Shown here: positions 26,699 to 36,250 of the stretch, in pieces
How positions within the stretch are numbered: the stretch's first letter is position 1
Layout of the letters: every line of letters starts with the position of its first letter
NCBI GenBank assembly: GCA_030247575.1
Contig: JAOTRV010000008.1
Span: 90,477 to 154,476, forward strand
Length of the DNA: 64,000 nt
Source: Sulfuritalea sp.
GTDB taxonomy: Bacteria > Pseudomonadota > Gammaproteobacteria > Burkholderiales > Rhodocyclaceae
Direction of reading: 5' to 3'
The notes under the pieces: model-generated
The model's database searches: none
Told to the model about the DNA's origin: nothing
What the model saw: the letters and a program-made list of their open reading frames with translations, nothing else
Made by a program: the position numbers and the translations under genes

Positions 26699-27553
26699 AT
26701 GATCGCCCGACTCGCCGATCCGGCGGTGTTTGCACTCGTCGCCGGATTGCTGGGCCTGATGATCGGCAGCTTCCTCAATGTCGTCATCCATCGCCTGCCG
26801 ATCATGATGGAACGCGACTGGGCGGCACAGTGCGCCGAACTGAAAGGCGACGCTCCGCCCGCTTTCGAGCCGCTTTCGCTGGCGCGCCCGCGTTCGCGCT
26901 GCCCGCAGTGCGGCCATCCGATCACCGCCCTGGAGAACATTCCGGTCGTCAGCTGGCTGGCGCTGCGCGGGAAGTGCAAGGGCTGCGCGGCGCCGATTTC
27001 GATTCGCTATCCGCTGATCGAAGCGCTGACCGGGCTGCTGTTTGCCTATGCCGCCTGGCACTTCGGCTTCACTGCGGCAGGCCTCGGCGCCTTGGCATTG
27101 CTGACGGCGCTGATTGCCCTGACCGGCATCGATTTCGATACCCAGCTGTTGCCCGACGACATCACCCTGCCCCTGCTTTGGCTGGGGCTCGCGCTCAACG
27201 CCTTCGGCGTATACACGGACTTGAAAAGCGCCGTGATCGGCGCCATGGCCGGTTATTTGTCGCTTTGGACCGTTTACTGGGCATTCAAGCTGATCACGGG
27301 CAAGGAGGGCATGGGCTATGGCGACTTCAAGCTGCTGGCGGCGCTCGGGGCCTGGCTCGGCTGGCAGATGCTGCCGCTGACGGTCCTGCTTTCATCGCTG
27401 GTGGGCGCCGTGGTCGGCATCGCGCTGATGGTTGTTGCCCGTCACGGGCGCAACGTTCCGATTCCCTTCGGCCCCTATCTGGCTGCAGCGGGTGCAATTG
27501 CCCTGCTTTGGGGCAAACCCCTGACCCACGCCTACCTCGGCATCACGCTGTAG
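26699..27553 (+). CDS. pilD: PilD, prepilin peptidase and N-methyltransferase
   Basis: 284 aa membrane aspartyl protease. The N-terminal domain has two CxxC pairs (CPQCGHPI and CKGCAAPI) that bind zinc. Catalytic aspartates are in GIDFDTQLLPDD and GYGDFKLLA. It cleaves and methylates type IV prepilins and type II pseudopilins. It lies 9 bp after pilC. A hairpin-forming repeat (CCGGCCCC/GGGGCCGG, 27573-27610) follows the gene and may attenuate transcription. Confidence 0.95.
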   Translation: MIARLADPAVFALVAGLLGLMIGSFLNVVIHRLPIMMERDWAAQCAELKGDAPPAFEPLSLARPRSRCPQCGHPITALENIPVVSWLALRGKCKGCAAPISIRYPLIEALTGLLFAYAAWHFGFTAAGLGALALLTALIALTGIDFDTQLLPDDITLPLLWLGLALNAFGVYTDLKSAVIGAMAGYLSLWTVYWAFKLITGKEGMGYGDFKLLAALGAWLGWQMLPLTVLLSSLVGAVVGIALMVVARHGRNVPIPFGPYLAAAGAIALLWGKPLTHAYLGITL

Positions 27554-27670
27554 CCCTTGCAAACGCAGGCGTCCGGCCCCATTTCCAATTGGTTGGGGTA
27601 ACGGGGCCGGGCGGGTGCGCCAAGGCCTTCAGTTATAATCTCTTTTTTTGCCACAATGCCGGAGAATGTC

Positions 27671-27931
27671 ATGCCAATCTACGCTTATCGCTGCACCGAA
27701 TGCGGCTTTGAGAAAGATGTCATGCGGAAAATCAGCGATCCGCTATTGACGACCTGTCCCGAATGCAAGACCGAGCACTTCGCCAAGCAGCTGACCGCCC
27801 CCGGCTTTCAGCTCAAGGGCAATGGCTGGTACGCCACCGACTTCAAGGGAGGCGGCTGCAGCGCAGCTGCCAAGAGCGATAATCCCCCGCCCTGCCAGGG
27901 TGGCACGGGCAGCTGCGCCGCCAACAGCTGA
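27671..27931 (+). CDS. FmdB-type zinc-ribbon regulatory protein
   Basis: 86 aa. N-terminal zinc ribbon with YRCTECGFE and CPECKTEHF as the metal-binding pairs, then a Gly/Cys-rich tail (FKGGGCSAAA, CQGGTGSCAA). The FmdB/CxxC_CxxC_SSSS family is named after a regulator of formamidase, but its general role is unclear. Start at the ATG at 27671; an in-frame ATG five codons earlier is weaker. It precedes DUF502 and aspS as in many Betaproteobacteria. Confidence 0.88.
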   Translation: MPIYAYRCTECGFEKDVMRKISDPLLTTCPECKTEHFAKQLTAPGFQLKGNGWYATDFKGGGCSAAAKSDNPPPCQGGTGSCAANS

Positions 27932-27942
27932 TCGCATTTGCC

Positions 27943-28563
27943 TTGAAAAAGTACTTCATCACGGGATTGCTGATCTGGATCCCGCTGGCGATCACGGCGT
28001 GGGTGCTGTCCCTGATCGTCCGTTCCATGGATCAGTCGCTGCTGCTGTTGCCGCAGGCGATACAGCCGGAGCGCCTGCTGGGAATCTATATCCCCGGGCT
28101 TGGCGCGCTGGCGACCCTGCTGGTGGTGTTCCTTACCGGCCTGGTGACGACGAACATCGTCGGCCAGCGACTGGTGCGCTTCTGGGAAGGCGTGCTCGCC
28201 CGCATTCCGGTGGTGAAGTCGATCTACTACAGCGTCAAGCAGGTCAGCGATACGCTGTTTTCGGGCACCGGAGTCGCATTCCGCAAGGTCTTGCTGGTCC
28301 GCTATCCGCATCCCGAAGCCTGGTCGGTGGCGTTTCAGACCGGAAATCCGGCCCGCGACGTCGCCGACATGCTGCCGGATGAACATGTCGGAGTCTTCAT
28401 CCCGACCACGCCGAGCCCGGTCAATGGTTTCTTCTTCTTCGTCAAACGGAAGGACGTCATCGAACTCGACATGAACGTCGACGAAGCCCTGAAGTACATC
28501 GTCTCCATGGGCGTCGTCGCCCCGCCCATGAGGAATCCCCGCGGGCGCGCCCAGAATCAGTAA
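27943..28563 (+). CDS. DUF502 inner-membrane protein
   Basis: 206 aa. Two membrane helices near residues 5-27 and 54-75, then a cytoplasmic or periplasmic domain with the DUF502 signature [19 protein letters not shown] and a [19 protein letters not shown] block. Function unknown. Start is a TTG at 27943 ([13 protein letters not shown]), 11 bp after fmdB; no ATG fits. Confidence 0.85.
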   Translation: MKKYFITGLLIWIPLAITAWVLSLIVRSMDQSLLLLPQAIQPERLLGIYIPGLGALATLLVVFLTGLVTTNIVGQRLVRFWEGVLARIPVVKSIYYSVKQVSDTLFSGTGVAFRKVLLVRYPHPEAWSVAFQTGNPARDVADMLPDEHVGVFIPTTPSPVNGFFFFVKRKDVIELDMNVDEALKYIVSMGVVAPPMRNPRGRAQNQ

Positions 28564-28600
28564 CCGCCCCTTGCGGGCATCACAACAGTCCGGAAATCCT

Positions 28601-30400
28601 ATGCGTACCCACTACTGCGGCGAGGTGAATGCCTCCCATGTCGATCAGGTTGTCACTCTTTGCGGCTGGAACCATCGCCGGCGCGATCACGGCGGCGTGA
28701 TCTTCATCGACCTGCGCGACCGTGAAGGACTGGCACAGATCGTCTGCGATCCCGACCGGCCCGAAATGTTCAAGATCGCCGAAGACGTGCGCAACGAATT
28801 CGTCCTGAAAGTTACCGGCAAGGTGCGCCGGCGGCCGGCCGGCACCGAGAACCCCAACCTGGCCTCGGGCGAAATCGAAATCCTCTGTCATGAACTCGAA
28901 GTACTCAACACGGCCGTCACGCCGCCCTTCCAGCTCGACGAAGACAATCTCTCGGAAAACGTGCGCCTGACCCATCGCGTCATCGATCTGCGCCGACCGC
29001 AGATGCAGAAGAACCTGATGCTGCGCTACAAGGTCGCCATGGCCTTCCGTCGCTTCCTCGACGACAAGGGCTTCATCGACATCGAAACGCCGATGCTGAC
29101 CAAATCGACGCCCGAGGGCGCACGCGACTATCTGGTGCCTTCGCGCGTGCATCCCGGCCAGTTCTTCGCCTTGCCGCAATCGCCGCAGTTGTTCAAGCAA
29201 CTGCTGATGGTGGCCGGCTACGACCGCTACTACCAGATCACCAAGTGCTTCCGCGACGAGGACTTGCGGGCCGACCGCCAGCCGGAATTCACCCAGGTCG
29301 ATATCGAAACCTCCTTCCTCGGCGAGGACCAGATCATGGCGCTGATGGAAGAAATGATCCGCAGCGTTTTCAAGCAGGGACTGGATGTCGATCTGCCCGA
29401 TCCCTTCCCGCGCATTACCTACGCCGAAGCCATGAGTCGCTATGGCTCCGACAAGCCCGACCTGCGCGTCACGCTCGAACTCACCGACGTCACCGATGCG
29501 GTGGCCGACGTCGCCTTCAAGGTGTTCAGCGGGCCGGCGACCTCCGGCGGCCGCGTCGCGGCGCTGCGCGTGCCGGGCGGCGCCCAATTGACGCGGGGCG
29601 AGATCGACGGCTACACCGAGTTCGTCAAGATCTACGGCGCGCGCGGGCTGGCCTACATCAAGGTCAATGACGCCGCGAAGCTCAACGAAGAAGGCCTGCA
29701 GTCCCCGATCGTCAAGAATCTCCACGCGGCGGCCCTGAAGACCATCGTCGAGCGCACCGGAGCCCAATCCGGCGATCTGATTTTCTTCGGCGCGGACAAG
29801 ACCAAGATCGTCAATGACGCGCTCGGAGCGCTGCGCACCAAGCTCGGCCACGAGAAGGGCTATGTCGACGGTTCGGCCTGGCGTCCGCTGTGGGTCGTGG
29901 ATTTCCCGATGTTCGAATTCGACGAGGACAACCAGCGCTGGAGCGCGTGCCACCACCCCTTCACCAGCCCCAAGGACGGGCACGAGGAACTCATGGCGAG
30001 CGATCCGGGCAAGTGCCTGGCCAAGGCCTACGACCTGGCGTTGAACGGCTGGGAAATGGGCGGCGGTTCGGTGCGTATCCATCGCGCCGACGTGCAGGCC
30101 AAGGTGTTCCATGCGCTTGGCATCAGTCCCGAGGAGCAGCAGGTCAAGTTCGGCTTCCTGCTCGACGCGCTGAAGTACGGCGCGCCGCCCCACGGCGGCC
30201 TGGCCTTCGGTCTCGATCGCATCGTCACCATGATGGCCGGCGCGGAGTCGATTCGCGACGTGATCGCCTTCCCCAAGACGCAGCGCGCCCAGTGCCTGCT
30301 GACCGACGCGCCGTCCGACGTGGATGAAAAGCAGTTGCGCGAACTGCACATCCGCTTGCGCCAGAAGGTCGAGACCCAAGTCGAGGTCGGCAAGGGCTGA
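28601..30400 (+). CDS. aspS: Aspartyl-tRNA synthetase
   Basis: 599 aa class IIb synthetase of the bacterial type. N-terminal OB-fold anticodon domain ([19 protein letters not shown]), motif 2 in [19 protein letters not shown], a bacterial GAD insertion (about residues 290-420), and motif 3 in [13 protein letters not shown]. It may be non-discriminating (Asp and Asn); the sequence alone does not settle this. Start at the ATG at 28601; an in-frame codon at 28571 is less likely. Confidence 0.97.
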   Translation: MRTHYCGEVNASHVDQVVTLCGWNHRRRDHGGVIFIDLRDREGLAQIVCDPDRPEMFKIAEDVRNEFVLKVTGKVRRRPAGTENPNLASGEIEILCHELEVLNTAVTPPFQLDEDNLSENVRLTHRVIDLRRPQMQKNLMLRYKVAMAFRRFLDDKGFIDIETPMLTKSTPEGARDYLVPSRVHPGQFFALPQSPQLFKQLLMVAGYDRYYQITKCFRDEDLRADRQPEFTQVDIETSFLGEDQIMALMEEMIRSVFKQGLDVDLPDPFPRITYAEAMSRYGSDKPDLRVTLELTDVTDAVADVAFKVFSGPATSGGRVAALRVPGGAQLTRGEIDGYTEFVKIYGARGLAYIKVNDAAKLNEEGLQSPIVKNLHAAALKTIVERTGAQSGDLIFFGADKTKIVNDALGALRTKLGHEKGYVDGSAWRPLWVVDFPMFEFDEDNQRWSACHHPFTSPKDGHEELMASDPGKCLAKAYDLALNGWEMGGGSVRIHRADVQAKVFHALGISPEEQQVKFGFLLDALKYGAPPHGGLAFGLDRIVTMMAGAESIRDVIAFPKTQRAQCLLTDAPSDVDEKQLRELHIRLRQKVETQVEVGKG

Positions 30401-30402
30401 GC

Positions 30403-30777
30403 ATGCGGAAATTTCTGTGCGCACTTGTCGGTGTCGCACTTTTCGGTACGGCACTGGCGCGGAATGATTCCGCCGGTATCGTCCTGGCGGAGCAACTGCC
30501 GCCCGAAGCGCGCCAGACCCTGAAACTGATCGACGGCGGCGGGCCGTTCCCCTACCGTCGCGACGGCATCGTGTTCAAGAACCTCGAACGGCGCCTGCCG
30601 CAACAGCCGCGCGGCTACTATCGCGAATACACGGTGCCGACTCCCGGCAGAACGGACCGCGGTGCGCGGCGGATCGTCGCCGGCGAACAGCCGCCTGTGG
30701 TGTTCTACTACACTGACGATCATTACCGCAGCTTCCGCCGAATCCTGCGCCAGGACCAAAGCAATGAGCGCCGTTGA
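30403..30777 (+). CDS. Secreted barnase/RNase Sa-like ribonuclease
   Basis: 124 aa. A signal peptide (cleavage likely after TALA, residue 19) precedes a microbial RNase N1/T1 fold. The catalytic triad of barnase-type enzymes can be placed at E75 (YYREYTV), R89 or R90 (GARRIV) and H107 (TDDHYRSF). The substrate-side block GGPFPYRRDGIVFKNLE is typical. It lies 2 bp after aspS and overlaps the barstar-like gene by 14 bp, the expected toxin-inhibitor pairing. Confidence 0.88.
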   Translation: MRKFLCALVGVALFGTALARNDSAGIVLAEQLPPEARQTLKLIDGGGPFPYRRDGIVFKNLERRLPQQPRGYYREYTVPTPGRTDRGARRIVAGEQPPVVFYYTDDHYRSFRRILRQDQSNERR

Positions 30778-31219
30778 CCATTACCACGCCCTGTTTGCCG
30801 ATGCCGCCAGGGCCGGCGTCCATCATTTGCCGCATGGCGACTTGGAGCCGCTGATCGCCGGCGCCGAAGCCGCCGGCTGCCTGGTGCAGCGCGTCGATCT
30901 GGCGCAGGTACGCAACAAGAACGAGATGCTCGACGCGATCGGCAAGACGCTCGGCTTTCCCGACTGGTTCGGTCACAACTGGGATGCGTTGAACGATTGC
31001 CTGCTCGACATGGGCTGGCGTCCGGCCGAAGGCTACGTCACGCTGCTCGATCATTGCGATGGCATCCATGGCCGTGCCGAGGCCGATTTCGTGGCCCTGA
31101 TGCAGGCGTTCCAGTCCGCTGCGGAAGAGTGGCGCCAACAGGGCGTGCCCTTCTGGTGCCTGGTCGACATGCAGGCCGACGGCATCGCCTGGCTGCCTAC
31201 GGTCGCCCAACCCGGCTGA
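30764..31219 (+). CDS. Barstar-family ribonuclease inhibitor
   Basis: 151 aa. The barstar fold is visible from about residue 45: VRNKNEMLDAIGKTLGFPDW, FGHNWDALNDCLLDMGW and VTLLDHCDG. Acidic surface residues in these helices plug the RNase active site in the known pair. It has an N-terminal extension compared with minimal barstars. No signal peptide, so it protects the cytoplasm from the upstream RNase. Start at the ATG at 30764; the stop overlaps the nudB start (TGATG). Confidence 0.87.
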   Translation: MSAVDHYHALFADAARAGVHHLPHGDLEPLIAGAEAAGCLVQRVDLAQVRNKNEMLDAIGKTLGFPDWFGHNWDALNDCLLDMGWRPAEGYVTLLDHCDGIHGRAEADFVALMQAFQSAAEEWRQQGVPFWCLVDMQADGIAWLPTVAQPG

Positions 31220-31671
31220 TGAAATACAAGAAGCCCGTCTCGGTGCTGGTAGTGATCCACACCGCGGCGCTGGACGTGCTGCTCCTGGAACGCGCGCGCC
31301 ATCCGGGCTTCTGGCAATCGGTCACCGGCAGCCAGGAAGACGACGAACCGCTGCTCGAAACGGCGCGGCGCGAAGTGCTCGAGGAGACCGGCATCGCTGC
31401 CTCTCCCGCGGACTTCATCGACTGGCAATCGACCAACCGCTACGAGATCTTCGCCGAGTGGCGCTACCGCTACGCGCCCGGCGTCACGCACAACACCGAG
31501 CATGTCTTCAGCCTTTGCCTGCCCGAACAGGCTGCCGTGACCATCGCGCCCGACGAGCATCTGGCCTGGCGTTGGCTGCCGTGGCGGGAAGCCGCAGCCG
31601 CCTGCTTTTCATGGAGCAACCGCGACGCCATCCTCGAATTGCCGCAACGACGGGTCAGTAGGCGAGGCTGA
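31219..31671 (+). CDS. nudB: NudB, dihydroneopterin triphosphate diphosphatase
   Basis: 150 aa Nudix enzyme of folate synthesis. It opens KKPVSVLVVIHT, has a Nudix box from GSQEDDE to RREVLEETGI, and ends with DEHLAWRWLPWREAA. Position downstream of aspS fits the usual aspS-nudB linkage, here interrupted by the RNase/barstar pair. Its last 17 bp overlap the convergent outer-membrane gene. Confidence 0.9.
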   Translation: MKYKKPVSVLVVIHTAALDVLLLERARHPGFWQSVTGSQEDDEPLLETARREVLEETGIAASPADFIDWQSTNRYEIFAEWRYRYAPGVTHNTEHVFSLCLPEQAAVTIAPDEHLAWRWLPWREAAAACFSWSNRDAILELPQRRVSRRG

Positions 31672-32941
31672 GGCCGACGAAGGCGACGCCGCGTTCGGGC
31701 AGCAGCCGATAGGCGGAGTCGGCGCGCCCGCCGTAGCGGCGCAGGCCGGCGTCGAAGCGCAAGCGATCGCTTTGCCAGGCAAGCGCCGTGGTCAGGGTCC
31801 AGCCGCCGTCTTCCATGGACTTGAGCAGGTCGACCGACGCCGACCAGCCGCCGCCCGGATCGCTCCACGCCAAACGGGTCAGCAGGCCGCGACGCGCCAG
31901 ATTTCCCTGCTCGAAGATGCGTGTCGATGCCGCCGTCGCACCCGCCACGGCCGCTGCCGGAACGCCCGGCACGCCGAGCAATACCGCGCGTCGCGCCGCT
32001 TGCCGCGCCAGGCGCTGCCAGTCCGCCGCCGCCGGCGCGGTGCCGTCCCACCAGAACTCGCCCAGCAACGAAAAGCCTTCCGCCGTGGTCCAGGTGCCGC
32101 CGACCAGGGCCTTACGCGGCGCGTCGATGGTCCCCGTGACCAGCGCGCTGTCCGCCGTCAGCAAGTCCCTGATCGAGGCGTCGTCCGCCAGCGGCAGGCG
32201 CCGCTCGCCGCGGCGCTGGGTCAGCAGCGACGCGTGCAGTTCGAGCGCGTCGCTCGGCACCATGGACGCCGCCGCGCCCAGTTCCAGACCGTAGCGATTC
32301 GAGTGGCGCAGCACGCCGTGCAGGTCCGCCGCGCCGATGCGGCGATAGAGCTTCAGGGCCACCGATCCATCCTCGCGCGCCTCGCCCCGCCTTTGATGGC
32401 CGGGGTTGGCGATCACCACGGACCAGGCGCCGTCGGCGAAGAAATTGTCCCAGCTCAGCATCGGGATGCCTTCGAGCTGCGGCGGCATGACCTGCAAACG
32501 GCTTTCGCGCTGCAGCACATCGATCGGACGGAACGCGTAGGCGACGTCGCCGGAGAGTACTTTCTTGCCGACCGTGAAGCGCTCGCCGCCGAGGCTGAAA
32601 TCGGCGTAGGCCTCGTTGGCAACGAATCTGCCGTCCGGCTTCGCGCCCTCCCGTCCGGGCTCCGTGGCGGTGAGCAGCAAGGAAACCGGCCCGGCGCGTC
32701 CGCGCAATTCCTGTTCGATGCGGTAGCGGTCGCGGCCGAAACTGGTGAGTTCCAGTCCCGCCGCAAGCGGGCTGTCACGACGCAATTCGTGTCCCTCGCC
32801 GACCAGACGTGAGGTCCAGCCGAAATCCGGCGACTCATCCCCGGCGCCGGCCGGCGGAACCAGCGCAAGGCTCAGCAGCGCCGCCAGACCCGGCAAGAGT
32901 AGACGCCAGCGGCACGGCGAGCTGCAGCGCGGCGGCTTCAT
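31655..32941 (-). CDS. Predicted outer-membrane beta-barrel protein, unknown
   Basis: 428 aa with a signal peptide cleaved after about residue 33 (VPPAGAG). The rest alternates short amphipathic strands separated by turns and ends in an aromatic C-terminus (GLSLAY), as outer-membrane barrels do. No close family is recognised. Last gene of a five-gene leftward cluster; its start overlaps the LolA-like stop by 4 bp. A copy of the dispersed repeat (32896-32920) is embedded in the signal-peptide region. Confidence 0.6.
   Translation of the reverse strand: MKPPRCSSPCRWRLLLPGLAALLSLALVPPAGAGDESPDFGWTSRLVGEGHELRRDSPLAAGLELTSFGRDRYRIEQELRGRAGPVSLLLTATEPGREGAKPDGRFVANEAYADFSLGGERFTVGKKVLSGDVAYAFRPIDVLQRESRLQVMPPQLEGIPMLSWDNFFADGAWSVVIANPGHQRRGEAREDGSVALKLYRRIGAADLHGVLRHSNRYGLELGAAASMVPSDALELHASLLTQRRGERRLPLADDASIRDLLTADSALVTGTIDAPRKALVGGTWTTAEGFSLLGEFWWDGTAPAAADWQRLARQAARRAVLLGVPGVPAAAVAGATAASTRIFEQGNLARRGLLTRLAWSDPGGGWSASVDLLKSMEDGGWTLTTALAWQSDRLRFDAGLRRYGGRADSAYRLLPERGVAFVGLSLAY
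32896..32920 (+). repeat. 25 bp dispersed repeat, copy 7 (in OM-protein gene)
   Basis: AGAGTAGACGCCAGCGGCAC then GGCGA, antisense in the signal-peptide codons of the outer-membrane gene. Confidence 0.5.
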
Positions 32942-33678
32942 TGCGTCACGTCCGTCCGCACCAGGAAGGCCGGATTGAAGTAATCGTCGGCGAGCGTCTT
33001 GGCAGTGCGCGAGAGGTAATGCACCTCGGTCGAGCGCTCCTTCTGCAGATGATCGACCAGGGTCATCACCGTCACCTGCCTGCGGCCGTCCACCTCGCCC
33101 AATTTGAAGCGCGCCAGCTTGGCGAGTTTGTCCGAGGCGACGTACAACTCGGCCTGCACCGGATGGTGATCCTTCTTCGCCAGGTAGAGCACGATGCGCG
33201 GATAGCTGACGCCCTTGCGGCTCCCGACGAGATCCAGCTTGAGGCAGGGCACGCCGTCGATGGTCTCCTCGCCGGCCTGCTGGCCGTCGTAGTCCTCGCC
33301 CCAGGTCATGGTCGCGACATCGCCCGTCGAGGCTTCGCCGAGCAGCTTCTGCATGGCCGTGATGCGCAGCGGGCGCTGGCTGGAGGGCATCATCAGCCAG
33401 TAGTCGTCGCCCAGCATCAGCATCTTCTGCCCGCGCTCGGTCGCCGTGCGGAACAGTACCAGCGAACGACGACCGGGCTTCAGATAGACGGCGTAGAGCC
33501 GCGTCTTGTCCGGCACGCCGGCCTTGAAGGTGCGCACCTCGGTTTCGACGCGTCCCGACTCCATGGCCAGTCGATAGGCATCGGCTTGCTTCAGCAGGGT
33601 TTTCACCTTGCCCTCTTCGGCCGCCATGGCGGCGAGACTGACCGACGCCAGCAGCATCAATGCGATTTTCCTAAACAT
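32938..33678 (-). CDS. LolA-like outer-membrane lipoprotein-sorting protein
   Basis: 246 aa. Signal peptide (MFRKIALMLLASVSLAAMA), then the beta-rich fold of the lipoprotein-sorting family: ADAYRLAMESGRVETEVRTF, MLMLGDDYWLMMPSSQRPLR, YPRIVLYLAKKDHHPVQAEL. Members carry lipids or lipoproteins across the periplasm. Overlap with the permease gene by 8 bp shows it belongs to the same transporter operon. Confidence 0.78.
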   Translation of the reverse strand: MFRKIALMLLASVSLAAMAAEEGKVKTLLKQADAYRLAMESGRVETEVRTFKAGVPDKTRLYAVYLKPGRRSLVLFRTATERGQKMLMLGDDYWLMMPSSQRPLRITAMQKLLGEASTGDVATMTWGEDYDGQQAGEETIDGVPCLKLDLVGSRKGVSYPRIVLYLAKKDHHPVQAELYVASDKLAKLARFKLGEVDGRRQVTVMTLVDHLQKERSTEVHYLSRTAKTLADDYFNPAFLVRTDVTQ

Positions 33679-34882
33679 GAGCGAGAGCCTCCGTAACGGG
33701 TTTGCGGGCGGCACGGGCACTGACCAGCCAGGCGGCGCACGCGGCGAGAACGATGACGACCACGGCCACGGCGCCATACAGCGGCGGCGAAAAACTGAGC
33801 AGCAGGGGATAGCCGGCGGAGCGTCCCGGCGGCGGCGGCATCTCGATCCCGGCGAAGAGCAGGAACACCGTGGCGGTACCCGCCAACACCATGCCGAGCA
33901 GCGCACCGGCGCCGCCGATGACCATGCCTTCGAGCACGAAGTTGCGCACGATCTCGGCGGGCAGCGTGCCGATGGCGCGCAGCGTGCCGATCTCCCGCGT
34001 CCGCTCGACCACGGCCATGCCCAGCGTGTTGCTCATGGCGAACAGCACGATGACGATCATGATCGCGCCGAGGATGCCGAAGATGCGGTTGTAGAGCTCG
34101 CGCACGGCCTGGTAGAACACCGCCAGGTCGCGCCAGGTCTTCACCGCCAGCCCGGACTGCATTTCCCTGACGCGCGCGGCGACGAGTTCGGTGTCCGCCG
34201 TCGCCTTCAGGTAGATCGACAGGGTGCCGACCTTGTCGCTGAGCAGGAGCTTCTGCACCGAGACCAGGTCGGCCAGCACCAGGCGCTTGTCGATCTCCGG
34301 CACGCCGACGCTGGCGATGCCGCTGACCAGAACATCGACCGCGTTCAGATTGCCCTCGGTGGTGGTGGACAACAGGGTCAGCGAGCTGCCGACCCTGGCC
34401 TTCATCAGATGCGCCAGTTCGTTGCCGATGACGACTTCCGGCTGCGGCGCGTTGCCGGCGGGAGCCTGCCCGGCGATGAAGTTCATCTGCGGCCCGCGCA
34501 GCCGGAAGTCGATGTCGGGAACGACGCCGTTGCCGACGAACACCGCCGACTTGTCGCCGTTGGAAATCAGGCCGGAGAACTGCATGCGCGGTGCCACGGC
34601 GCGCACCCCGGGCAGTGCGGCGAACTTCGCCGCCAGCGCGGTCGAATCGGCCAGGCCATGCTGCAAGGGCACGTCCTCATCGCCGTCGAAGCCGCGGGCA
34701 TGGGCGACGACGACATGGCCCGTATCGCGCGCCGTCATTTCCTCCAGCGACTGGTAGGTGAATAGCGCAAAGCCGCCGCTGCCCAGCACGGCCGCGGTTC
34801 CCAGCGCCGTGATCAGCATCGCCGTCAGCGAACGCCGGCGGTTGCGCATGACGTTCTTCCAGGCAAATATCAGCCACTTCAT
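33671..34882 (-). CDS. FtsX/MacB-type ABC permease (LolC/E-like)
   Basis: 403 aa with the four-helix type VII ABC layout: one N-terminal helix (residues 16-38), a large periplasmic domain (45-265), then three helices (about 270-390) with ERTREIGTLRAIGTLPAEIV as the coupling helix. Works with the ATPase encoded just upstream (starts overlap by 4 bp). By family it performs mechanotransmission from ATPase to periplasm rather than channel transport. Confidence 0.85.
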   Translation of the reverse strand: MKWLIFAWKNVMRNRRRSLTAMLITALGTAAVLGSGGFALFTYQSLEEMTARDTGHVVVAHARGFDGDEDVPLQHGLADSTALAAKFAALPGVRAVAPRMQFSGLISNGDKSAVFVGNGVVPDIDFRLRGPQMNFIAGQAPAGNAPQPEVVIGNELAHLMKARVGSSLTLLSTTTEGNLNAVDVLVSGIASVGVPEIDKRLVLADLVSVQKLLLSDKVGTLSIYLKATADTELVAARVREMQSGLAVKTWRDLAVFYQAVRELYNRIFGILGAIMIVIVLFAMSNTLGMAVVERTREIGTLRAIGTLPAEIVRNFVLEGMVIGGAGALLGMVLAGTATVFLLFAGIEMPPPPGRSAGYPLLLSFSPPLYGAVAVVVIVLAACAAWLVSARAARKPVTEALAHV

Positions 34883-35559
34883 TGCAGTTCTCCGTCAATC
34901 AGGTGCAGCACGCGGTCGCAGTGCGAGCTCATGCGTTCGTCGTGGGTCGCCACCACCACCGAGGCATTGCGTTCGTGCGCCAGTTCATGCAGCAGATCGA
35001 CGATCTGCCGCGCCGTGGTCGAATCGAGGTTGGCCGTCGGCTCGTCGGCGATCACCAGCGCCGGCGACTTGATCAGGGCGCGGGCGATCGCCACGCGCTG
35101 CCGCTGGCCGCCCGACAGCGCGTCGGGCAGGCGCCTGGCCAAGGCTTCCAGGCCGACCCGCTGCAGCGCCGTCGCGACTTGCTCGCGCCGCTGCGCCGGC
35201 GGAACGCCGAGCAGCATCAGGGGATACTCGACGTTGTCGAACACGGTCATCACCGGCACCAGGTTGAAGCCCTGGAAGATGAAGCCGACCTTCTCCCGGC
35301 GCAGGCCGGTCAGGCGGGTTTCATCGAGGCCGTTGATCGCCGTGCCGCAGAGTTCGCGATTGCCCGCGTCCGGCGCGTCGATCAGGCCGCAGAGATTCAG
35401 CAGCGTGCTTTTGCCGCTGCCCGACGGACCGGTCAGGGCGACCATTTCGCCGCGGCAGACATCCAGACTGACGCCCTTCAGGGCTTCGACGCTGGCCTCG
35501 CCGACACGGTAGCTTTTGCGCAGCCCGTCCAGGCGCAGGGTACGCGGGCCCGGGTTCAT
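34879..35559 (-). CDS. LolD/MacB-type ABC ATPase
   Basis: 226 aa. Walker A GPSGSGKST, Q-loop FIFQGFNLVP, signature LSGGQRQRVAIARAL, Walker B ALVIADEPTANLD, and switch His in VVATHDERM. The A-loop and LolD-like length place it in the LolD/MacB/FtsE group. Start at the ATG at 35559, overlapping the upstream stop by 4 bp; the frame upstream is a shadow. Confidence 0.88.
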   Translation of the reverse strand: MNPGPRTLRLDGLRKSYRVGEASVEALKGVSLDVCRGEMVALTGPSGSGKSTLLNLCGLIDAPDAGNRELCGTAINGLDETRLTGLRREKVGFIFQGFNLVPVMTVFDNVEYPLMLLGVPPAQRREQVATALQRVGLEALARRLPDALSGGQRQRVAIARALIKSPALVIADEPTANLDSTTARQIVDLLHELAHERNASVVVATHDERMSSHCDRVLHLIDGELQ

Positions 35560-36128
35560 TTCCCGGACTCGCGCAAGCCGGTTTCGACCGCGACCAGCTC
35601 GGCGCGGAAGCCGGCCGGCGCTGACGCCAGCAGCGGGCTGCGCTGCATTTCGGCGAGCAGGGATTTGCCGGCGGCGCGGCGGTGGAAGATGCCATCGGGC
35701 AGCGCGACGAAGGTTGCCGCCGCGACGACGCGCGTCGCCAGGCTCACCGGCGTGCCCTGCACCAGCAAACGGTCGTGCTCGGAGCGCAAGGCGGCCAGCG
35801 CGCCGTCGATGTGGTCGAGCCCCTGCTCGCTGAGCTTCAGCTTCTTCCACGGCATCCAGGCCGCCTTGGCCTTGAGCGCGTAGGCGCTGCCGAGGTAGGC
35901 CGAATACAGCGGCTGCAAGGCCGGATTGGCCGGCGCGGCCTGGAATGCCTCGATGGCGGCGTCGATCTGGTCGGCGTCGCCCTGCCGGGCCCGGTTGAAA
36001 TGGGTCAGTGCCGCTTCGAAGGCGGCGCCGTCGGCCGTCTGGGCGACTGCCGGACTTGCCGTGCCGATGACGGAAAACATGAACAGGGCCAGCAGGAACA
36101 GCCGGCAGCGGGAAACAATGAATTGCAT
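35556..36128 (-). CDS. Periplasmic helical protein, unknown
   Basis: 190 aa with a signal peptide ending near AVAQ (residue 30), then TPR-like helical hairpins (FEAALTHFNRARQGDADQID; LYSAYLGSAYALKAKAAWM). No enzyme motif. First gene of the leftward export-like cluster and translationally coupled to the ATPase, so it may be an accessory factor of that system. Family not recognised. Confidence 0.6.
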   Translation of the reverse strand: MQFIVSRCRLFLLALFMFSVIGTASPAVAQTADGAAFEAALTHFNRARQGDADQIDAAIEAFQAAPANPALQPLYSAYLGSAYALKAKAAWMPWKKLKLSEQGLDHIDGALAALRSEHDRLLVQGTPVSLATRVVAAATFVALPDGIFHRRAAGKSLLAEMQRSPLLASAPAGFRAELVAVETGLRESGK

Positions 36129-36250
36129 GGCACGAACCTCCGTTGGGTTGAAAGTGAGGCCATGCTAGGAGGCGGCAAAACAGCCGTCAGCCGGTTTGGG
36201 ACGAATTGCGGATAGCGCGGCATGAACGGTGCAGGCGAGGGATGAATGGT

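Noticed and set aside
28580-30454. 624-codon open frame antisense to aspS
   Set aside because: Same reason: mirror of aspS codon use, no RBS, no recognisable domains.
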